DNA of 64,000 bases, taken from contig CAZHYV010000001.1 of the NCBI GenBank assembly GCA_964537055.1, forward strand, positions 124,001-188,000, in the 5' to 3' direction. The stretch comes from CAZHYV01 sp964537055 (lineage in GTDB: Bacteria > Myxococcota_A > Polyangia > Palsa-1104 > JAEUJZ01). Below are positions 33,917 through 42,683 of the stretch, piece by piece (position 1 is the first letter of the stretch; the number at the start of each line of letters is the position of its first letter). The translations under genes were made by a program, and so were the position numbers. Under the pieces are notes generated by a model, which was given only the letters and a program-made list of their open reading frames with translations, did not search any database and was not told the origin of the DNA.

Positions 33917-34950
33917 CGCTCTACCTCGAATTGCTTTAAAATCTCTGAAACCCGGAGAGGATTGGTTCCCTGAGTACCATCTGAGGGAATGACAATCACT
34001 TTGATCCCTTTTAGAACATCTGCCATTTTTAGGCCAACGAGCCCTGAGGCTCCTGCGCCTTCAAGCGCCTTATTCTCTAGTAAGGTGCCTTGTGCTTTTG
34101 CTGTTTGAACCAGCAGATACCCCTCTGCATTCTTGTTTCTTCGGTACAGGTTGGCATCTGCCAGAATTTGTGCCACTTCGCGTTGCCCACGCTCAAGCTC
34201 TACTTGAACCGCAGCCTGCCCGGTAGAGATGATCTCCCGTTTGCGGGCCTCTTCTTTGGCTGCAGCGCTTTCTGCCTGATTTTTTAGGACAGTTTGATCT
34301 TGGATCTTTCTTTGTTCAATGAGCGTCTGGTAGGCAGCGTCGTAACTAATTTTTCGAAGTAAAATCTTTACTAGTTCAAGACCCTTTTCTTCAAACTCGT
34401 CTTGAAGCTGCTGAAAGGCAAGTTGTGTTTTTTGGATCCGCTTTGGGGCATGGTAAAACTCTTCAGAATTGAGCTCTCCCAAAGCCTTACGTAGCGAGCT
34501 ATCCGAACGAGGAATCACGACAGAATCCTCGTATAATTTACCTGTTCCTACTTTGGTGAGTACGGTATAAGGATCCTTTAATCTATAGAGAATGGTTGCG
34601 TACAGCCGCACAGAATATCCATCCGACGTCTGAATTAAAATGGGTGCTGTAATTCGACTGACTTTGCTATTTTCTTCGTTTTGGTCAGCCATTTCCAGAG
34701 CTTGTAGGTCAATCGGGAAAGTATGGATTTGTTCGTACCCTGGAATTCTTAAGTGCAGCCCGGCAGAGAGCAATTGTTTTTGTACACCCCGGCTTCCGCC
34801 ATAATTGACCTGACGGATGCCTGCTTCTCCTGGGGCCACATATACAGTCATCATGGAGGCTACTAGATAAATTCCAAGTCCAACCAACGCAGGAATGACG
34901 AGCCATTTCCGCCAAAAAAGGTATTTTAAAATTGCGAAAAACTTACTCAT
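33913..34950 (-). CDS. SPFH/prohibitin-family protein with N-terminal membrane helix
   Basis: First gene of the SPFH pair (345 residues). It has a short cytoplasmic lead, one membrane helix (about 16-36) and the SPFH domain (about 38-215). A long charged coiled-coil (about 215-290) with AAAKEEARKREIISTGQAA-type heptads follows, then a conserved end with KGIKVIVIPSDG that is matched in its partner by KGKPIVVIPSGSG. AAGGGG precedes the ATG by 8 bases. The pair resembles HflK/HflC in order but neither is a clear HflK or HflC. No FtsH or NfeD gene is adjacent. It diverges from the orphan gene at 35213. Confidence 0.88.
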   Translation of the reverse strand: MSKFFAILKYLFWRKWLVIPALVGLGIYLVASMMTVYVAPGEAGIRQVNYGGSRGVQKQLLSAGLHLRIPGYEQIHTFPIDLQALEMADQNEENSKVSRITAPILIQTSDGYSVRLYATILYRLKDPYTVLTKVGTGKLYEDSVVIPRSDSSLRKALGELNSEEFYHAPKRIQKTQLAFQQLQDEFEEKGLELVKILLRKISYDAAYQTLIEQRKIQDQTVLKNQAESAAAKEEARKREIISTGQAAVQVELERGQREVAQILADANLYRRNKNAEGYLLVQTAKAQGTLLENKALEGAGASGLVGLKMADVLKGIKVIVIPSDGTQGTNPLRVSEILKQFEVER

Positions 34951-35077
34951 GTTTAAAACCCCTTCGAAATTTTAGAAGCAAATTATTCTATATTCTTCCC
35001 AAAGTAGCAAGGCTTTCTAGGTAATGGAGATGGCTTTGGCCAAATGTGTGCAATCTTTGCAATTGGTACATAGTTCG

Positions 35078-35107
35078 TTGACAGAAAAGATGTATCTATG
35101 AAATAAT
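35078..35107 (+). promoter_or_regulatory. Sigma-70-type promoter candidate for the 35213 gene
   Basis: A perfect TTGACA (35078-35083) is followed after 18 bases by AATAAT (35102-35107, five of six consensus). Transcription would begin near 35114, giving a leader of about 100 bases. This is the best-matching promoter I noticed in the window. Confidence 0.6.
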
Positions 35108-35212
35108 AAATAAAGCGCTAATTTATGCTTTGGTCAATGTCTGCTGTGAGGAGACATTAATCAAACAAAGCAGGAAACCTCAAACCTTACTTTTATTGAA
35201 TGGGGATTTGTG

Positions 35213-36079
35213 ATGAGAAAGCCGTTCGGGAATAATTCATATATCGAAATCTGCCAATGTACCTACGAGATGAACTATAGTTTTACTACGCGCACTTATA
35301 GCGAGACGGGAGTTTGTATTCGTCTATCTGCGCAAGATGCCAAAGAACCAGTACAAGCGCTTCAATTTGCTATCCATCGAGATTTTCCGACAGAATCTTT
35401 TTTGGCCATTGGAGGAATTCTCCAAAGCTTTCTTTCATTTATTACTCCCAACGCCAATAAGCTGGTGCGTAATGGAGATGGAACAATTTCTCTCGTGGTT
35501 CTCCCTCACGCCCTACAAATTGGGAACACAAAGGCATTTGATCCAAATCCATTATTTCCGGCGTATACAATGGTCAAGCAGGCATTGATCCCTTGGAATG
35601 CCTCTTTATATGCGACAGAACGTCTAGAAAATACCTATGCTCGGATCCCAATGGGGACCCAATCGGTTGCTAAGAATTTTCATTATCAAGCTGCTTCCCC
35701 TATTGAGGAGAGTAAAGAGTCACAGCAGCATGGGTTGGCCACGGTACTTCATGTATATCAATGCTTCTTCCCAGGGGCGAAGGTGCCCATGTACTCAACT
35801 CATGTGGCTGACTTCATTTCGTTTATTCTTGCGGAAACAAATAAACTTTGTCTGTCATCCAATTTTAAAGAAATACCCACCCCATCAGTTCATAATGGTT
35901 CATCACCAACGATGCTCACCTCTCAGGAGGTACAGGCTACTTTGCAGGATCTCAAAAAGAATTTTACCAAGTATCAGAACATTTGTAGCCAGGTGGGCTC
36001 TCGATGGAGAGATGTCGCAGAATCTTTTACCTCGAACAAGCCAAAGTGGCCTGTAAGCCATCAAGTTCGCGCTATCTAA
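35213..36079 (+). CDS. Hypothetical protein, 288 residues
   Basis: I do not recognise this protein. It has no signal peptide, membrane helix or known motif. It contains six scattered cysteines and two mostly hydrophobic stretches (FLAIGGILQSFLSF near 70, and VADFISFILAET near 215). The ATG at 35213 has GGGGA at 35202-35206; a GTG at 35210 is in frame and equally possible. It is preceded by a strong sigma-70-like promoter, so it is likely expressed. It converges on the RND-type exporter gene with 44 bases between. It may be lineage-specific. Confidence 0.7.
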   Translation: MRKPFGNNSYIEICQCTYEMNYSFTTRTYSETGVCIRLSAQDAKEPVQALQFAIHRDFPTESFLAIGGILQSFLSFITPNANKLVRNGDGTISLVVLPHALQIGNTKAFDPNPLFPAYTMVKQALIPWNASLYATERLENTYARIPMGTQSVAKNFHYQAASPIEESKESQQHGLATVLHVYQCFFPGAKVPMYSTHVADFISFILAETNKLCLSSNFKEIPTPSVHNGSSPTMLTSQEVQATLQDLKKNFTKYQNICSQVGSRWRDVAESFTSNKPKWPVSHQVRAI

Positions 36080-36123
36080 ACACTTGGATATCTATTGCTA
36101 ACAAGATACCTGAGTACCAGAGA

Positions 36124-38535
36124 TTACTCGTTAGAGGAGTCCTTTGCGCTTTGGCGCCGATCCGGTCTTTCCCGAAATACCATCCATAAAGCGGCGGGAA
36201 GCGCCGTAAAATCTGCAATCATGGAAAAGAGAAAAGCAAGAGAAGATAGGATCCCGAATTGTCGTATGGGAGGAAGATCTGCTAAGGCAAAAGCTAAAAA
36301 CCCCCCTGCATTAATGAGAGTGGCAAAGAAGATGGCTCGTCCTGCTACAAGGAAGGTGTGTTTTAAGGCCTTTTCGGTCGTACTTCCGTCCTTTTTCCCT
36401 TCTTGATAATGGTAAAAGAAATGGATCTGATCGTTCTCGGAGGTTCCTAAAACAGTCGAGGCAATGAGGATGGTGGCAATGTTAAGCGTCATCCCAAATA
36501 ATCGCATGACAAAAAACATGGCTAAAATGGCAAATAGGGATGGAATCATGGCCATGATACGAGCCGCTCCATTACGGAAGACAATAAGAAATGCACCAAA
36601 AATAATCACAACCGTAATGCCAAAGCTCTCTGTGAGTGTAGGGACCAAATAATGAGAAATTTTTGCTTGAAGAGGTCCACTTCCTACGATTTTGAGTTCG
36701 AAATCACCTAATTCTGGGTGCACTTTCTGCATACCTGTAAACACAGTCTTTATCCAAGTTTGGAAAGAAAGAAAATCTTCGTAATTCATATTCTTTGTAA
36801 AAACTGAAATTCGAGTCTGTTCAAATTTGGGTAACGTCACAAACCCAGACAGCGAAGACTGAAGGGAAGGAGATGCTTGAAAGAGCGAGGGAAGTGCATT
36901 TATGAATTCGTCCCATTCCCCCTGTGTTGAAATTAATTGATCATTTGGAATTGAAAAAGAAAGTCCAAAGGTTGGTGTTTGCGATTTTAGGTACGACTGG
37001 AAGTAGTTCATCATCCGCAGAAGGGTAGGGTAATCAAAGATGCGAGCAGGAAAAGCCTGGCTATTTTCTAAGGACCTTGCAAAATCGTTAAGGGCCAGTA
37101 CGGTCGAGAGGTCATTAAAATGTTTAGCTTCTTTGGGTGCATCGGCTTTTTTGATAAGCCAAAGTTCTGTTGGAGAGAGACCTCCCATTTGTTTCTCTAA
37201 TGTCTTAGTATCCTGGTAGAGCTTACTTTTCGGATTAATATACTCAAGTGCATTTGTTTGCAGTCTCATCGGAGATAAAATTTTAGGGATCCCAAAGAGA
37301 GACACGACCCCAAAGATGCAAATGAGCAGGGTGCTGCCTACAAGAAAATAGCGAAACCGGTAGCTAAAAGCAGGGAGCCTATCCACCATGCGCAGGAACC
37401 ATTGCCCAGCCACTTTTCGTTCTTGTTCGGTGGGCGTCTTAAAGATTTTTTGGAGTGCTGGAAACAACGTAAATAATACAATCCAGGTGAAAATAAGACC
37501 TACAGCGACCCAAATTCCCATCTCACGGATGGGACGGATCTTGGATACGACCAAAGCAGCAAACCCAATTGCCGTTGCAAAAATAGAGGCGGTGCAGGCC
37601 AAGAATTTGTTCGCCAAAGAAAATACTTGGTGTTCATCAATAGGACGATCGTTTGGACGCTCAACGAAGCGTGAGTGGATATAAACAAGCGTTGCTGTGC
37701 AGGTAATAAGGATGGTCATCGGAATGAGGGATGAAACAATTGTGAACGTTCCCCCGGTGAGACCTATGTATCCTACCGTAAGCACGGTGCTAACCAAGAG
37801 AGGGATGATAAAGGCAAGGAGTGCACGAAAGGAGCGATAGAGAAGCCAGTTGAGAATAATAACGAAGGCACCAAAGAGGAGAAAGGACTGGATTCCTGAG
37901 CGGCGTGTACTTTGATCTAAGTAATCATTCACATAGAGCTGTCCTACTTTACGTATGTTTGTAATGGCGCTATTTTGGGAAGCTATGTTTATTACATTAT
38001 CGATCTGATGCAGAGCTTGACGACGTTCTTCTTCGTTGTTCGATATCAAAAGCACTTGAATGCTCAAGAATCCTTTTTCCAGATCAACAAGACCCTGCTT
38101 CACAAAGAGGTCGGTTGAGGGAGGGAGAACAAAATGCTTTATCGCCTCTGCTGACTCAGGTGTTCCATCGAACGATCGGCCTGGAAGGCTGTTATAGATC
38201 GTAAGAATGGATGTGGATTGAATAGAAGAGAGTTCTGCCAAGGCCTTATGAACTGTATCCAGGCTGCTTAGCACAGCCGGATCAAAAGGATTCGAGGTGT
38301 CAAAAAATAAGACGACCGGTTCTTGTTTTCCAAAAACCTTTTCGAAGGATTGGGAATTTTGAAAATCAGCATCCTCTTTAACGATAAGACGATCTGTAGA
38401 ATTATCCTGCTTGACCTTCAGGCTAAAATAGACGGCAGGGCCAAGCAAGAAAAGATAAAATCCAACGATCCAGTACCGCTTCGCAATTACCCAGCGAAAA
38501 AGAGAATGGAGTCGTATTGTTTTCGGAGAATCCAT
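36124..38535 (-). CDS. RND superfamily (MMPL-type) exporter
   Basis: An 803-residue inner-membrane protein with the twofold RND plan: helix 1, a large periplasmic loop, five helices, then the same again, twelve in all. The second half has a GTSENDQIHFF motif in its fourth helix, with acidic residue at the proton-relay position. The matching first-half helix reads TCTATLVYIHSRF and lacks the acidic residue. It resembles the MMPL/HpnN-like group that exports lipids or hopanoids rather than AcrB-type pumps. No membrane-fusion or outer-membrane channel gene is adjacent. The substrate is unknown. It is 34 bases upstream of the deoxyhypusine-synthase-like gene on the same strand, so it may lie downstream in the same transcript. 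Confidence 0.88.
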   Translation of the reverse strand: MDSPKTIRLHSLFRWVIAKRYWIVGFYLFLLGPAVYFSLKVKQDNSTDRLIVKEDADFQNSQSFEKVFGKQEPVVLFFDTSNPFDPAVLSSLDTVHKALAELSSIQSTSILTIYNSLPGRSFDGTPESAEAIKHFVLPPSTDLFVKQGLVDLEKGFLSIQVLLISNNEEERRQALHQIDNVINIASQNSAITNIRKVGQLYVNDYLDQSTRRSGIQSFLLFGAFVIILNWLLYRSFRALLAFIIPLLVSTVLTVGYIGLTGGTFTIVSSLIPMTILITCTATLVYIHSRFVERPNDRPIDEHQVFSLANKFLACTASIFATAIGFAALVVSKIRPIREMGIWVAVGLIFTWIVLFTLFPALQKIFKTPTEQERKVAGQWFLRMVDRLPAFSYRFRYFLVGSTLLICIFGVVSLFGIPKILSPMRLQTNALEYINPKSKLYQDTKTLEKQMGGLSPTELWLIKKADAPKEAKHFNDLSTVLALNDFARSLENSQAFPARIFDYPTLLRMMNYFQSYLKSQTPTFGLSFSIPNDQLISTQGEWDEFINALPSLFQASPSLQSSLSGFVTLPKFEQTRISVFTKNMNYEDFLSFQTWIKTVFTGMQKVHPELGDFELKIVGSGPLQAKISHYLVPTLTESFGITVVIIFGAFLIVFRNGAARIMAMIPSLFAILAMFFVMRLFGMTLNIATILIASTVLGTSENDQIHFFYHYQEGKKDGSTTEKALKHTFLVAGRAIFFATLINAGGFLAFALADLPPIRQFGILSSLAFLFSMIADFTALPAALWMVFRERPDRRQSAKDSSNE

Positions 38536-38569
38536 ATTCCTCCTCGAGAAAAGTTACGATCTCAAAAAG

Positions 38570-39556
38570 TTACCACCCTAGAATGTAGGCAAACATCAAA
38601 GGTGCTACAATCGATGCATCTGATTCAATGATATGCTTGGGTGTATCAATGCCAAGCTTGCCCCAGGTAATTTTTTCATTGGGGACCGCCCCTGAATAGG
38701 AGCCGTAGCTGGTGGTAGAATCGCTAATTTGGCAGAAATATCCCCACAGAGGGACATTCTCGCGCTGGAGATCCTGATGAAGCATGGGAACCACACAAAT
38801 AGGAAAATCTCCAGCAATTCCACCGCCAATCTGGAAGAACCCAATCGAGCTGTCCTTGGTTGTCTCGCAGTACCACTCGGCAAGGCCCATCATATACTCA
38901 ATGCCGGTGCGAACCGTATGTACATTTTTTACATCACCTGAGATACAATGCCCGGCGTACATATTTCCTAAGGTAGAGTCCTCCCAACCAGGGACGAAAA
39001 TAGGAAGATTTTTCTCCATGGCGGCGTAGAGCCAACTATCTTTGGGGTCGATCTGATAGGATGATTGTAAAGACCCATTGCGTAAGATTTCGTACATAAA
39101 TTCATGGGGGAAAAGGCGTTCTTTTTCCCTGTCAGCGCGCATCCATTCTTTAAGCACGGCCTTTTCAATACGACGCATTGCCTCCATTTCAGGGATGCAC
39201 GTGTCTGTTACACGGTTCATATGGCGCTCTAGTAAAGCTTGCTCATCGCTGGGTGTTAAATCACGGTAGTTCGGTACACGCTCGTAGAAGTGGTGGGCGA
39301 CCAAGTTAAACACATCTTCTTCTAAGTTGGCTCCGGTGCAGCTAATCGCGTGGACTTTGTCCTGTCTTATCATTTCTGCAAGAGAGAGACCGAGCTCTGC
39401 AGTGCTCATTGCACCAGCCAGGGTAACAAGCATTTTCCCACCCTGATGGAGATGGTTGTTATAACCTTCTGAGGCTTCTACCAAAGCCGCCGCATTGAAA
39501 TGCCTGTAGTGGTGTTTGATAAAAGAGGAGATCGGATTTTTCGATTGCATACTCAT
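38570..39556 (-). CDS. Deoxyhypusine synthase-like protein
   Basis: Homologue of deoxyhypusine synthase, which in eukaryotes and archaea transfers an aminobutyl group from spermidine to a lysine of eIF5A/aIF5A using NAD. The 328-residue product shows family motifs: SCTGANLEEDVFN, the DSSIGFFQIGGGIAGDFP stretch, and at the end EKITWGKLGID...SDASIVAPL, in which the Lys of WGK corresponds to the catalytic lysine. Bacteria lack eIF5A; relatives in plants and some bacteria act as homospermidine synthases, so a polyamine substrate is likely but not shown. I chose the ATG at 39556; a GTG at 39562 and an ATG at 39550 are alternatives. No ribosome-binding site is clear. Confidence 0.9.
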   Translation of the reverse strand: MSMQSKNPISSFIKHHYRHFNAAALVEASEGYNNHLHQGGKMLVTLAGAMSTAELGLSLAEMIRQDKVHAISCTGANLEEDVFNLVAHHFYERVPNYRDLTPSDEQALLERHMNRVTDTCIPEMEAMRRIEKAVLKEWMRADREKERLFPHEFMYEILRNGSLQSSYQIDPKDSWLYAAMEKNLPIFVPGWEDSTLGNMYAGHCISGDVKNVHTVRTGIEYMMGLAEWYCETTKDSSIGFFQIGGGIAGDFPICVVPMLHQDLQRENVPLWGYFCQISDSTTSYGSYSGAVPNEKITWGKLGIDTPKHIIESDASIVAPLMFAYILGW

Positions 39557-39788
39557 ACGCACAAAACGTAAGAGATTCGAGCAAGAATATCAAGCAGACT
39601 TTGGGCAGATATTTGTATTTTCTTGTAGGGAAGGGTATAGCTTTTTCCAAAACAGCCGAGGTAACGATTTCACTAGAAATTTAAAAAACCTTACGCTATG
39701 ATACAGCTCGCTAATCTGTGTACGTAACGAATGATATGTCCTACAACGTGCTACAGAATAGGATGCAACTACGAAGAAAGGAAGTTCC

Positions 39789-40268
39789 ATGCAAAATACA
39801 AAAGATCGTCGTCAAGCAGCCGCCCCCATCAATTCAGATCGCCGCAGTGGTGCAGATCGAAGGCAATACCCGAGAATTGCAGTCGAGTGGCCGGTAGATT
39901 ACGATTCTAAGGATACTTATCTGTTCTCGTACATCTCCGATATTAGCGCAATGGGGATCTTCGTGCACACCTCTATTCCAGAGGCTCCTGGGACGATACT
40001 ACACTTAACATTTACTCCTCCTGGTCAAAAAACATTGTCGCTTGAGGGGAAAGTAACTTGGATCAACCCTGTCAATGAAGACAATCATCCTGAACGACGT
40101 CCCGGAATGGGAATCCAATTTATCAATGTGTCGGATGCCCAGAAACAGCAGCTACAAGATTTAATCCAGACGATCGCCCTTCTTGACCATGATCTGATTG
40201 AATCATCGCAACAACCTCCTCGGCCCGAGGTTTACGCCAACGGACCCTCAAACGATCCTGCATACTAA
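39789..40268 (+). CDS. PilZ-domain protein
   Basis: Small single-domain c-di-GMP receptor candidate (159 residues). The N-terminal lead contains DRR repeats, then the two ligand motifs of PilZ are intact: RQYPR (RxxxR, about residues 25-29) and DISAMG (DxSxxG, about 52-57). Stand-alone PilZ proteins are frequent in Myxococcota and often act in motility or surface polysaccharide control; here the partner cannot be told. AAAGGAAG lies 5 bases upstream of the ATG. The next gene, prmA, starts 100 bases downstream. Confidence 0.9.
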   Translation: MQNTKDRRQAAAPINSDRRSGADRRQYPRIAVEWPVDYDSKDTYLFSYISDISAMGIFVHTSIPEAPGTILHLTFTPPGQKTLSLEGKVTWINPVNEDNHPERRPGMGIQFINVSDAQKQQLQDLIQTIALLDHDLIESSQQPPRPEVYANGPSNDPAY

Positions 40269-40368
40269 TGTATTACCGCTCACAAGCCTTCTAACGAGGC
40301 TTATCAGATGGAAGTGTAAGCACAGGCTTGCACGGAAGTTGGTTCTAAGGTAGGGTAAGTTCTACCGT

Positions 40369-41229
40369 ATGGAATATACCGAGATTTCTATAGAAGTCCC
40401 AAAGGAGATTGCCGAGGAGGTAAGTGGCTGGTTTTGGGAAAGAGAGCTCCCGTTTGAAACGATGGATGAAACAACGCTGGATCCACCTGCTTTAGGATGG
40501 GTACGCTTCCGTTCTTATGTGCCGCTTTCCCAGGAAAAAGAGGCCATCTCCTTATTCGAGCAAGAGCCGCTGTTCCAAAAGACGAAACTCGTATCGGTAA
40601 GACGGGATACGCTTGAATGGCAAGATGCCTGGAAACGTTTTTTTCATACAAGAATTTTAGGAAGGTTTGCCATTGTTCCAAGCTGGGAGGAACGTTCTTA
40701 CCAATCTCAGCCTAAGCAGATTCGCATTTGCCTAGATCCGGGGAGGGCTTTTGGTACAGGAGGGCATCCCAGCACAAGGATGTGTCTGCAGCTTCTAGAT
40801 GAGGCAACAACCCAGGCTATGCAGGTGCTTGATGTAGGATGTGGGTGCGGGATCTTGGCGATTGCTGCGCTCCTAGCCAACCCTCAGGCAAAGGCAGTGG
40901 CCATGGATATCGATCCAGAGGCGGTTGAGGTCACCAAAGAAAATGCGGAGAGAAATCAAGTGCTTTCCCAGATGCAACTGACCACAGAGCCGTTGAAAGA
41001 AATTCCAGGGCAATACTCTTTGGTTCTTGCCAATTTGACAGGCCCTACTTTGCAGGAGTTAGCTCCTCTTTTGATCAGTAAGGTGGAGAGGGGGGGCTAT
41101 CTCATCCTATCGGGAATTCTTGAGATCGAAGCAGAAACAGTCCTCAACAAATTCTTACCCCACGGCTTTGTTTTGAATGAGCAGAAGCTGGAAGAGGAGT
41201 GGGTTGCCTTTCGGCTAAAACGAAAATAG
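40369..41229 (+). CDS. prmA: Ribosomal protein L11 methyltransferase
   Basis: SAM-dependent enzyme that trimethylates ribosomal protein L11. The 286 residues show the N-terminal substrate-binding domain and the methyltransferase core. The core has GTGGHPSTRMCLQLL (about residues 129-143), SAM motif VLDVGCGCGILAIAAL (about 155-170) and the post-motif LANLTGPTL, in place of the usual NILANPL. The next gene, rsmE, starts 7 bases after the stop, so the two rRNA/ribosome modification genes form an operon. Confidence 0.93.
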   Translation: MEYTEISIEVPKEIAEEVSGWFWERELPFETMDETTLDPPALGWVRFRSYVPLSQEKEAISLFEQEPLFQKTKLVSVRRDTLEWQDAWKRFFHTRILGRFAIVPSWEERSYQSQPKQIRICLDPGRAFGTGGHPSTRMCLQLLDEATTQAMQVLDVGCGCGILAIAALLANPQAKAVAMDIDPEAVEVTKENAERNQVLSQMQLTTEPLKEIPGQYSLVLANLTGPTLQELAPLLISKVERGGYLILSGILEIEAETVLNKFLPHGFVLNEQKLEEEWVAFRLKRK

Positions 41230-41236
41230 ATACTTT

Positions 41237-42112
41237 ATGAGTCGCGTCCCTAAACTCCTTATTTCCAAAGATAGATGGGTATTTGGGTCTTCCCAAGGGA
41301 TCGCGCTGGCCCCAAAAGAGAAACATTATCTCGTCCGGGTGCTTCGTCTTCATCAGGGTGCGCCTATCACTGTATTTGATGGTGAGGGGAAGGCCTGCAT
41401 TGGATCCCTCCAGATGCCAAAAGAAGGAACGGCCCATATTTGTTTAGAGGTGAATAAAAAGGGAAGTTTTTCCAAAAGAGAAGCTACTCATGTTCCAAAA
41501 CCAGATGAAGAGGCTGGCTTGCCGCAGGGAGAGATTATTTTACTCCAAGGGCTATTAAAGCATAACAAATTTGATTGGGTCATCGAAAAGGCGACTGAGT
41601 TAGGCGTACATCGTATTATTCCCGTTCAGTGTAGCCGTAGTATCTCATCTGCTGACGGAGAAAGGTGGAAAGAACGGCTCTCCCGATGGCATCGGATTGC
41701 ACAAAGCGCAGCTCAGCAGTGCCAACGGAATGACGTTCCCTTGGTTGAACCCGTCCTCTCCTTTGCAGAAGCTGTCATCCAAAACAATCTTGGGACAAAG
41801 ATTCTATTTTGGGAAGGGGAAAAAACTTATTCTCTTCTAGAGCCGATCCAGCGCAGAATCGAATCGGTACAGAATAGGGGTTCCCAGAAGAGTCAAAATG
41901 GGTTACCTGATAGGAATGCTCAGCCTATTTCTGTCTTTATTGGTCCTGAGGGGGGATTTGAGGAGAACGAGGTATCAACAGCCAGGGAGCAAGGATTTTC
42001 CCTATGTACGTTGGGGCCTACAATTTTAAGAGCTGAGACGGCTGCGGTATCTGCAGTAGCTATAGTTCGTTTTTTATTACACCACCAGAGCCACTTTCAT
42101 TCGAAGACGTAA
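41237..42112 (+). CDS. rsmE: 16S rRNA (uracil1498-N3)-methyltransferase
   Basis: SPOUT-fold enzyme that methylates N3 of U1498 of 16S rRNA. The family signatures FIGPEGGFEENEV and LGPTILRAETAAVSAVAIV are near the C-terminus (about residues 234-275), and the N-terminal PUA-like region starts with KEKHYLVRVLR. The product is 291 residues, against about 240 in E. coli, through charged insertions near 75-90 and 205-230. It is 7 bases after prmA and shares its operon. Confidence 0.93.
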   Translation: MSRVPKLLISKDRWVFGSSQGIALAPKEKHYLVRVLRLHQGAPITVFDGEGKACIGSLQMPKEGTAHICLEVNKKGSFSKREATHVPKPDEEAGLPQGEIILLQGLLKHNKFDWVIEKATELGVHRIIPVQCSRSISSADGERWKERLSRWHRIAQSAAQQCQRNDVPLVEPVLSFAEAVIQNNLGTKILFWEGEKTYSLLEPIQRRIESVQNRGSQKSQNGLPDRNAQPISVFIGPEGGFEENEVSTAREQGFSLCTLGPTILRAETAAVSAVAIVRFLLHHQSHFHSKT

Positions 42113-42185
42113 AACAAAATGACAACTTTTTTACTTTTCTTTTGAAGACTGTTGCGATTTTGAAGGGGCCAGGTAAAATCACGCT

Positions 42186-42683
42186 ATGACAGTGGCTGAT
42201 TCCTCTAAAAATTCCTATCGTGCAGCTGGTTTTTTCCGACGATTGGCTGCGGCCATGCTGGATGTTGTTTTTCTGCTTCCTGTGTTTGGCATCGTGTTTG
42301 TAGGTCTGTTTTGGGTGTTTGGCCAAGGATTACCAACCCTAAGGGAAATGAGTCCAGACTTATTTTTGGCATTTGTTTTAGATCAGAAACGCCAAAGGTT
42401 CTTAGGAATTGGATTCCTGTTTCTTATAGCACTTATTGGTTTTTTCTACGATTTTGTATTTCATGCAGTGAAAGGACAGACCTTTGGCGAGTGGTGTGTT
42501 CGGATGAAGGTGATTGACAGTTATGGGCAACGCCCGGGATTGCTTCGTTCCTTTCTACGTGCGGTTTTAGGGCTGCTTTCCTTTTGCCTGGCAGGTGTCG
42601 GGCTGCTTTGGATTGGATTTGACCAAGAAAAGCGGGGTTTGCATGACAAGATCGCTGGCACCTATGCGGTCCTAACTTCCTAA
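42186..42683 (+). CDS. RDD family membrane protein
   Basis: A 165-residue inner-membrane protein with three or four helices. The RDD signature is seen as GFFRRLAAAMLDVVFLLPVF (Arg near 18 and Asp near 26) and a later GEWCVRMKVIDSYGQRPGLLRSFLRAV. RDD proteins have no uniform function; some are Na+/H+ antiporters or assist protein assembly. The TGA/TAA-type stop overlaps the convergent rhodanese-fold gene by 4 bases. It follows rsmE by 73 bases and may be on the same transcript. Confidence 0.88.
   Translation: MTVADSSKNSYRAAGFFRRLAAAMLDVVFLLPVFGIVFVGLFWVFGQGLPTLREMSPDLFLAFVLDQKRQRFLGIGFLFLIALIGFFYDFVFHAVKGQTFGEWCVRMKVIDSYGQRPGLLRSFLRAVLGLLSFCLAGVGLLWIGFDQEKRGLHDKIAGTYAVLTS

Noticed and set aside
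40284..40302. Hairpin AAGCCT-N7-AGGCTT after the PilZ gene
   Set aside because: The stem is six pairs with no T-run downstream, so it is not a convincing terminator.
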